From Thalassomonas sp. RHCl1 (GTDB taxonomy: Bacteria > Pseudomonadota > Gammaproteobacteria > Enterobacterales > Alteromonadaceae): a stretch of 64,000 nucleotides of DNA. The translations under genes were made by a program, and so were the position numbers. Where the stretch lies: the NCBI RefSeq assembly GCF_947387555.1, contig NZ_CANDNZ010000002.1, positions 62,001 through 126,000 on the forward strand, written 5' to 3'. Of this stretch, positions 16,130-22,052 are shown piece after piece. The number at the start of each line of letters is the position of its first letter. The first letter of the stretch is position 1. The notes beneath the pieces were generated by a model. The model saw nothing but the letters and a program-made list of their open reading frames with translations, searched no databases and was not told the DNA's origin.

Positions 16130-16984
16130 TTACAAAACAAGCGCACGGGCTTCTTCCGGGCTGGCGATGCTGCGCCCGGCCTGCTCGGCGATTTCAACCA
16201 GGGCTTCAATCAGCTGGCCGTTGCCGCCGGCGCGCTCGCCGTTTGGCAGGTAAAAGGTATCTTCAAGGCCGGTGCGCAGGTGGCCGCCCAGCTCGGCGGT
16301 TGTCTGGTGTACCGGCCAGATTTCCTGGCGGCCGATGATAGTGGTTTGCCAGGAGGAGTTTGGCTTGATGTATTTGAGCAAAATAGGCAAAAGCTCGGCG
16401 TCGGCCGGCATGCCGGAGGCGACCCCCATCACAAAGTTGTAATCGAGTTTGTCCACCATGCCCACCTGCTGGAACATGCCGACGGAGCGCACTATGCCTA
16501 AGTCGAAACATTCAAATTCCGCGCGGGTAGCGGTTTCTTTCATCACCTGAAGTAATTCTTCGATTTTTTCTACCGGGTTTTGAAAGAGCATGGGGGGCCA
16601 GGCCCAGCTGCCGTCGGATCTGGCTTTAAGGTAATTGAGACTGCCGGCATTGCAGGCGGCGATTTCCGGCTTGCCTGCCCGGATGCAGGCGATGGGACCT
16701 GCTTGATCCCGGGTCACTGTGCCTGTGGTGTAATTTAAAATCACCCCGGGACAGCATTCGCGAATGGCATCGCTGATGGCGACAATCACTTCCGGCTCCC
16801 AGCACGGCAGGTGGCCTTTGCCGGGGCGCTGGTCGCGAAAATGGATATGCAGGATACTGGCGCCGGCATCATAGGCCTCTTTGGCTGATTGCGCCATTTC
16901 GGTAACCGTGACCGGTACCGGGTGCTGTTTCGGATCGGTAAGTACGCCGGTGAGGGCGCAGGTAATGACCGCTTTGTTGTTCAT
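16130..16984 (-). CDS. Beta-keto acid cleavage enzyme (BKACE/DUF849)
   Basis: A 284-residue zinc-dependent TIM-barrel enzyme of the 3-keto-5-aminohexanoate cleavage (Kce/BKACE) family. AVITCALTGVLTDPKQHPVP opens the protein, HIHFRDQRPGKG carries the two metal histidines, and GGHLRTGLEDTFYLPNGERA is the typical C-terminal signature. ATG 16984 is chosen: AGAGGA lies upstream with correct spacing, unlike the ATG at 17002. Family members react a beta-keto acid with acetyl-CoA to give acetoacetate plus a shorter acyl-CoA. It is the first gene of the terpene-type operon, where Pseudomonas has atuA. It may handle the beta-keto product of ring-opening/lyase steps. Confidence 0.82.
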   Translation of the reverse strand: MNNKAVITCALTGVLTDPKQHPVPVTVTEMAQSAKEAYDAGASILHIHFRDQRPGKGHLPCWEPEVIVAISDAIRECCPGVILNYTTGTVTRDQAGPIACIRAGKPEIAACNAGSLNYLKARSDGSWAWPPMLFQNPVEKIEELLQVMKETATRAEFECFDLGIVRSVGMFQQVGMVDKLDYNFVMGVASGMPADAELLPILLKYIKPNSSWQTTIIGRQEIWPVHQTTAELGGHLRTGLEDTFYLPNGERAGGNGQLIEALVEIAEQAGRSIASPEEARALVL

Positions 16985-17052
16985 GAAACTATCCTCTTTC
17001 ATGCCCGGTTAACGGTTTTTCATTAACCGGATTTGTATTTTTTATCAACAAT

Positions 17053-17070
17053 ACCAAGCAAGCGCTTGGT
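17053..17070 (-). promoter_or_regulatory. TetR-type operator between the BKACE gene and the TetR gene
   Basis: ACCAAGC-AAGC-GCTTGGT is a perfect 7-bp inverted repeat with a 4-nt centre, 69 nt upstream of the BKACE start. Palindromes with AAGCGCTT cores are common targets of acyl-CoA-responsive TetR regulators. AtuR of Pseudomonas is known to bind inverted repeats in the equivalent intergenic region. The rest of 16985-17271 shows no gene. Confidence 0.6.
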
Positions 17071-17271
17071 TTGCAATCCCTGATTTGCTAGTATGAAAAA
17101 ATCCCCGATGGCGCTACTGGCTGATTTTGCTATAAAATAGCTTCGGCAGCTTGAACTGGCCAGCTTGACCTGGGGGGCTTACAGCCAACAGCGCAGTAGC
17201 AACAGGGATAGCGGCAGATCAGGTGAAACATAGGTTTTCCCGGTCTACACAGCACCGAGTAATAAGTACGG

Positions 17272-17883
17272 ATGAAGATGAATCAAGAATTAGCACAGCT
17301 GAATGAATTGGGGCCGTTGACAGATTTAGGCTCCGCCAAAGGACGTTTGCAGCAGGCATCCGCCCGTTTGTTTAAAGAGAAGGGCTATGCCAAAACTACG
17401 GTGCGGGATATTGCCGCCGAAGTGGGCATTCAAAGCGGCAGCATTTTCCATCACTTTAAAAATAAAGAAGAAATTTTGCTGGCGATCATGTCCGATACCA
17501 TATTGCGGGTGTTGACGGATATGGTGACGGCGCTGGCATCCACCGAAGATGTGATGGAAAAGCTGCAGCACTTGATCTTACTCGAACTTAAGGCCATTCA
17601 CGGCGAGCAGTTTGTCGGCTTCAGCTTGCTGGTGTCAGAGTGGCGCGCCTTGTCCGGGGGCAACCAGCAGCAAATTTTAAAACTGCGGGATTATTATGAA
17701 AACCTGTGGCGCGAGATTTTGACCCTGGCTTATCAGCAGGGAAAAGTGAATGTCGAAGCCCTGTATCTGCGTGGTTTTATCCGCGGCGCCCTGATCGAAA
17801 CCACCAACTGGTTTAAGGTGGGCGGGGATATCTCGCTGGAGCAGCTGGCCGCTAAGCTGATGGCGACCTTTACCCGCGACTAA
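17272..17883 (+). CDS. TetR-family regulator of the terpene-type operon (AtuR-like)
   Basis: A 203-residue TetR protein. The helix-turn-helix is at about 25-70: ASARLFKEKGYAKTTVRDIA, then EVGIQSGSIFHHFKNKEEIL. The C-terminal part resembles the acyl-CoA-responsive branch (KstR/AtuR/LiuR-like), with RDYYENLWREIL and RGALIETTNWF. It is divergent from the BKACE-atuB-G operon with the palindrome at 17053-17070 between them, so local repression relieved by a CoA thioester is the likely logic. Either ATG 17272 or ATG 17278 could start it. No terminator is obvious after the stop. Confidence 0.8.
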   Translation: MKMNQELAQLNELGPLTDLGSAKGRLQQASARLFKEKGYAKTTVRDIAAEVGIQSGSIFHHFKNKEEILLAIMSDTILRVLTDMVTALASTEDVMEKLQHLILLELKAIHGEQFVGFSLLVSEWRALSGGNQQQILKLRDYYENLWREILTLAYQQGKVNVEALYLRGFIRGALIETTNWFKVGGDISLEQLAAKLMATFTRD

Positions 17884-17991
17884 AGCGCCGAGTATCATCT
17901 CTCTTTTTACGAATTCTTCTTCGGGCGAGGGGCTTGTCGGCTAAACTTGTTATTGAATTGACTGTTTGTTTTATACGCGCAGAGATTCAAG

Positions 17992-18804
17992 ATGAGAGGG
18001 TATGCCTTAAAGTCAAAGAACACTCCTGTTAAAGCGCTATGCTGGGCGCCAAGCCCAAGTTGTTGTTTGTTTTTGCTGTTTATGCTGAGTTTTTCTTCCT
18101 TTGCTCTGGCGGAGAAATTCCTCTCCATTGGCCTGCCTCAGGAAGGTTATGCCCCCTTTATTATCGTTAGCGACAATAAACCCCGGGGGATCCTGATCGA
18201 GCCGTTGCAGCTGGCGGCGGAAAAGCTGGGGCTCAGCCTGAAATACGTCTATATGCCGGAAAAACGCTCGGTAGATATGCTGAATCGCTATCAGATAGAT
18301 GCCCGGATGGAATCTGCGCTTTGGGTGAGCAATCCGGGCGATTACCTGTGGAGCGAAGCGATAACCCAGCTTGAAGATGTCCTGGTTTACCATAAAGACG
18401 CCTGGCCGGGGTTTGATCCGGATAAAAAGCTGGCCGGGGCGCATATCATTACCCACCTGGGGTACAGTTATCCGGATCTGCAACCCCTGTTTGATCAGGG
18501 AATTCTTTACCGGCAGGACTTTTCCACGGAATACGATATGCTCAGTACCCTGGTGCGGCTGGTGGAAGGGGTGAACCGTACTGCGGTCATGAACAAGCAA
18601 GTGGCGATGTGGCTGATCAAGTCGTCGCCGAAACTGCAAAACCGGTTTGAGTTTTCCCAGCGTATTGTCGGCTCGGCGCCACTGCAGTTTCAATTTGCCA
18701 AAACTGAAAGACTCGTCGGTATCATTAAAGACATCAATGTTGAACTGAAAAAATTAAAGGCCAGTGGCAGCGTGCAAGCCATTGCCGACAGGGTGTTACA
18801 ATAA
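17992..18804 (+). CDS. Periplasmic solute-binding protein (SBP_bac_3-like)
   Basis: A 270-residue protein with an N-terminal signal peptide (hydrophobic LFLLFMLSFSSFALA near residues 26-40). A type-II periplasmic binding fold follows: LSIGLPQEGYAPFIIV, GILIEPLQLAAEKLGL and QIDARMESALWVSN. No ABC permease or ATPase genes are adjacent, as is common for the many orphan solute-binding-like proteins in Alteromonadales. These may sense amino acids rather than transport them. Two similar orphan proteins occur at 54.7-56.3 kb. The ligand is unknown. Confidence 0.75.
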   Translation: MRGYALKSKNTPVKALCWAPSPSCCLFLLFMLSFSSFALAEKFLSIGLPQEGYAPFIIVSDNKPRGILIEPLQLAAEKLGLSLKYVYMPEKRSVDMLNRYQIDARMESALWVSNPGDYLWSEAITQLEDVLVYHKDAWPGFDPDKKLAGAHIITHLGYSYPDLQPLFDQGILYRQDFSTEYDMLSTLVRLVEGVNRTAVMNKQVAMWLIKSSPKLQNRFEFSQRIVGSAPLQFQFAKTERLVGIIKDINVELKKLKASGSVQAIADRVLQ

Positions 18805-18867
18805 CAGGGAGCGGGTTTGACCCCTTCTCTTACTAAAGGAAAGGTCTTGTTGTCACCGCAGTCGAAG

Positions 18868-18894
18868 AAATAAAAAAGGGCCCTGAAAGGGCCC
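18868..18894 (-). terminator. Terminator of the first S8 peptidase gene
   Basis: On the minus strand GGGCCCT-TTC-AGGGCCC (18878-18894) forms a 7-bp GC-rich stem that runs into TTTTTTATTTC. It lies 36 nt past the peptidase stop. The plus-strand solute-binding gene converges on it. Confidence 0.85.
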
Positions 18895-18929
18895 AAGCAC
18901 CAGGAGGGAACACTAGTTGAATTTGCGGC

Positions 18930-21440
18930 TTATTCCTGAACCGGGGCGACCATTAAACTCACCGGGACATAAGTCTCTTCCCAGAAAGAAGCTTCACCCC
19001 ACATGGAGCTGTCGTTCCAAATAGAACCCTCATTCCACATGGAGCCTTCATTCCACATCGAGCCTTCGTTCCAGATAGAGGCTTCATTCCACATAGAACC
19101 TTCGTTCCACATCGAACCTTCATTCCACATAGAACCTTCGTTCCACATCGAACCTTCATTCCACATAGAACCTTCGTTCCACATAGAGCCTTCGTTCCAC
19201 ATAGAGCCTTCGTTCCAGATAGAAGCTTCATTCCACATCGAGCCTTCGTTCCACATAGAACCTTCGTTCCAGATGGTGCCGTTGGGATTAAGGATATAGA
19301 ATTCATCGGTTGCAGTGCTTCTTACCGGCCCGGTGAAGTGTTTGATGTCTTGCAATTCATCCAGAATATCCTGGGTTCTGTCGGCGCATTCCGGCGTTTC
19401 AACCTGGAGCCCCTGGTCGATGTCGGCCAGGCCGAATCCCTGGCGGAACGGGCTGTAGGCATAACTGCCGTCTTCCAGCATCGCCGGGCGGGCGGTGGCG
19501 AGCAGCCGGCATTTGACTTCATCAGGCGTCAGGGTGGGGTTATCCTGCAGCATCAAGGCCACGGCGCCGCTGATCACGGCCGTAGCCTGCGAGGTGCCGG
19601 AAAACAGGAAGTATTCATCGTTTATCATGTCCTGATAATCTGACAACGCCATGCTCAGTTCGCCGTATTTATTGGTATGGCCGATCAGATGGGCACCGGG
19701 AGCCACCAGGTCGGGTTTGATAAAACCTTCTACCGTAGGTCCGGCACCGGAAAACTGGGTCATGCGGTCATCACTGGGATCCCCTAAGGTAAAGCTGTTG
19801 GTCATGGCGCCGACCGTGATCACATAGGGAATATTGCCGGGCAGGGTGATGGACATGGGATCTGGACCCGAGTTGCCGGCAGAGGTGACCACGACCACAC
19901 CTTCCGCCCACAGGCGCATCACGGCCTGGTTGACGGGATCGTTCCAGTAGTAGGAGACCGGCTCGGCCCCGAATGACAGGTTGACCACCCGGATATTATG
20001 CTCTTCCTTAACCTGTAAAATTAAATTCAGTGCTTCGAGCACCGACATATAGGTGCCGTTACCGTCTTTATCAAAGGCTTTTATTGACACCAGGTCGGCG
20101 CCCGGGGCAATGCCTGTCGGCAGGTTGCTGGCCTCACTGCAGCGGGAAGGCACCGGCAGGGTCTGGGTGGCGATACTCATTAAATGGGTGCCATGGCCGT
20201 TACCGTCATTGGTATTGCTGCCGAGCACGCTATAGTTGGCCAATAAGCGGTTGTTGCCGTTGGCTTTGGTAAAGGTTGAACTGCCGAGCCAGGCGCCGGT
20301 ATCGACAAAAGCTATGGTGACGCCACTGCCGTCTATGCCTGAGTCGTGCAGGGGGCGGGCATTGATGGTATCGGCGGCATAAGCCCCGGGGTTATCGCTG
20401 CTTTGGCTCAGGACCAGGTTGTCTATCTGGACTTCTGCCCCCTGATTTAAACCATCCTCGATTTCAAAATCAATTTTGATGTCATTATCATTGTTCCAGT
20501 TCGCCAGGCTGTAATTGCGGATAATTTTCATATTCGGCTCTAAGGATATGCTATCAAGCAGGCCGTTTTCGGCTTTTATGGTCAGGGGTTGGCCTGTCTG
20601 GGTGTTGCCATTGGTGGACAGCTCAAATGATAGATGAGCAAAATCTCTGGAGATATGGAGGTTGCGTTCAATATCATATTTGCCTGAATGGCCGCCGATG
20701 AAACGCAGCTTACCGCCGGAAATCTGGATATGGCCGCTGGTGGCGCCGTTAACGTAGCTTTCGTTGTCTTCATCGTCCTCATCGTCGTCATCACCACTAT
20801 AGTTTTCATTCTCTCGCCAGTCGCTGGTCCAGCCGATGGCAGCGCCTGAAATTTGCTGGCCGCTGAATGAATCCTGGGCAAAGTCCTCGTTTACGACAGA
20901 GCGCTCGCAGCTGCTGTTATCCCCCGTCGGCAGGGAGCCACTGGTGTTGTCTGTACCTGTATCCGAGGTATTGTCAGTGCCGCCTCCTGTATGTGAGCCG
21001 TTATTGTCGTAGTTGTTCAGGTAGTCCATCAGGTTGCCGAAGTTGAACAGGTTGCTAAAATCGCGAGAGTTGTAGTTACTGCTGTCATCATCATCATCGG
21101 CTGCGGTGATCAGCGGACGGTCGGCAAACACGGAGATGTCAGGCCAGGCCGCCAGTAGCTGGAACTGGGCCTGTGTCAGCCTGGCGCCGACAGCATTGAT
21201 AATGGCTAGTTCCTTAGTGATGTTACCGCCGACGCTTGAAACCGCCTTACGGCTGGTATTGATGTCCGGGCTGCGCACTATATAGAGTGCCCGGGTGTCA
21301 GCTGTAGCCACTGGCTTAGCGCTATAATCCGAACGGCTTACCACGGCCTGGTTGTTGATATCATTACCGGTAACGGCGCTTGCTAATAAACAGATACCGG
21401 CGATAGCCGAGCTGCCTGTAACAAGTTCTATTTTCTTCAT
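18930..21440 (-). CDS. Secreted S8 (subtilisin) peptidase A with C-terminal WNEGS repeats
   Basis: An 836-residue exported protease. Signal peptide: residues 1-25. Inhibitor I9-like propeptide: about 50-110 (ALYIVRSPDI to FADRPL). Asp/Ser/Asn/Thr linker: about 114-177. Insert beta-domain: about 178-345, containing a second acidic patch (217-226). The S8 catalytic domain (350-680) has Asp380 (VDTG), His416 (HGTH), Asn523 (SAGNSG) and Ser617 (SGTSQA), so the triad is intact. The C-terminus (723-824) is 17 tandem hexapeptides of consensus [MI]WNEGS, the last three degenerate, followed by VPVSLMVAPVQE. CAGGAG lies upstream of the start. It is a paralogue of the 22053-24524 product, same strand, with similarity over the whole length. 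It probably digests extracellular protein; the repeat may mediate surface retention or matrix binding. Confidence 0.9.
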   Translation of the reverse strand: MKKIELVTGSSAIAGICLLASAVTGNDINNQAVVSRSDYSAKPVATADTRALYIVRSPDINTSRKAVSSVGGNITKELAIINAVGARLTQAQFQLLAAWPDISVFADRPLITAADDDDDSSNYNSRDFSNLFNFGNLMDYLNNYDNNGSHTGGGTDNTSDTGTDNTSGSLPTGDNSSCERSVVNEDFAQDSFSGQQISGAAIGWTSDWRENENYSGDDDDEDDEDNESYVNGATSGHIQISGGKLRFIGGHSGKYDIERNLHISRDFAHLSFELSTNGNTQTGQPLTIKAENGLLDSISLEPNMKIIRNYSLANWNNDNDIKIDFEIEDGLNQGAEVQIDNLVLSQSSDNPGAYAADTINARPLHDSGIDGSGVTIAFVDTGAWLGSSTFTKANGNNRLLANYSVLGSNTNDGNGHGTHLMSIATQTLPVPSRCSEASNLPTGIAPGADLVSIKAFDKDGNGTYMSVLEALNLILQVKEEHNIRVVNLSFGAEPVSYYWNDPVNQAVMRLWAEGVVVVTSAGNSGPDPMSITLPGNIPYVITVGAMTNSFTLGDPSDDRMTQFSGAGPTVEGFIKPDLVAPGAHLIGHTNKYGELSMALSDYQDMINDEYFLFSGTSQATAVISGAVALMLQDNPTLTPDEVKCRLLATARPAMLEDGSYAYSPFRQGFGLADIDQGLQVETPECADRTQDILDELQDIKHFTGPVRSTATDEFYILNPNGTIWNEGSMWNEGSMWNEASIWNEGSMWNEGSMWNEGSMWNEGSMWNEGSMWNEGSMWNEGSMWNEASIWNEGSMWNEGSMWNEGSIWNDSSMWGEASFWEETYVPVSLMVAPVQE
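18969..19274 (-). repeat. 18-bp coding repeat array (17 WNEGS-type units) in peptidase A
   Basis: Seventeen consecutive 18-bp units encode residues 723-824. Units vary at the first position (Met or Ile) and occasionally Gly to Ala. The DNA units are close to identical, so slippage or unequal crossing-over can change copy number without shifting frame. Long open frames on the opposite strand here are by-products of the repeat. Confidence 0.95.
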
Positions 21441-22006
21441 AACGGCTCCTGTACTAGTTAAATCTGGATGGCTACCTGTTTGATCCCTGCATGAGTTGCT
21501 CCTTTTGGCTTTCCTGTTTTTCTCTAAATTTTTCCTTTACTTGAGTAATACAGGCTTTATGCCAAGAGCTTACAAAGTTTTATTTTGTTATGTAGCTATT
21601 TGTTTTATAGGCATTAATTTTTTTTGATGGCTGAGAGAAAGCCCTCTGGTAATCTTCTTGGCCGGAAACAAAAGCCGGTCAAATGAAATATATGGCGAGA
21701 CGATAATTTCTATGGAAAATAATGAAGAGAAATATTGACGAATTATTTTTCTGCTTTGCCATTTTATGTCTTGTTAATTCTTTCTTTAATGAAATTAGGG
21801 GACTACTGTGTTTTTGGCGTATCGCATGTTTGTGCACGGCGCACAAAAGCCTGTGCCGGTATCGGAGGTTTCTGCACTGGCAAGCTTGTGAGAGAAGAAG
21901 TTGAACTTCTCTGTACCTTTGCTTTGGCTTATGGCGGCCCGGGATATGAAAATGCCGGCGGGAGTACGCTTATTGTGCTACTACCACCGGCTGTTGCCGT
22001 TTGTGT
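21441..22006. other. Long intergenic region between the two S8 peptidase genes
   Basis: About 570 nt without a convincing gene. It should hold the promoter of peptidase A. TTGACGAATTATT (from 21734) and TGGCGAGACGA (from 21693) resemble motifs found upstream of the second peptidase gene. A 7-bp hairpin (AGAGAAG 21891-21897, CTTCTCT 21906-21912) is present. Short open frames here are Cys-rich, lack ribosome sites and are not supported. Confidence 0.5.
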
Positions 22007-22028
22007 AAAAAGGCCTTGACGGGCTTTT
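22007..22028 (-). terminator. Terminator of the second S8 peptidase gene
   Basis: AAAAGGCC (22008-22015) and GGGCTTTT (22021-22028) form an 8-bp stem with one mismatch around TTGAC. On the minus strand it is followed by a T-run. It lies 25 nt past the stop at 22053. Confidence 0.55.
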
Positions 22029-22052
22029 ATGACGGAGCTGGACTTTTGCTGT

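Noticed and set aside
19003-19299. Long open frames opposite the WNEGS repeats of peptidase A
   Set aside because: They exist only because an 18-bp repeat keeps all frames free of stops; composition is pure repeat and there is no ribosome site.
21722-22019. Short Cys-containing plus-strand frames between the two peptidase genes
   Set aside because: No ribosome site, overlapping alternative frames of similar quality and no recognisable family.
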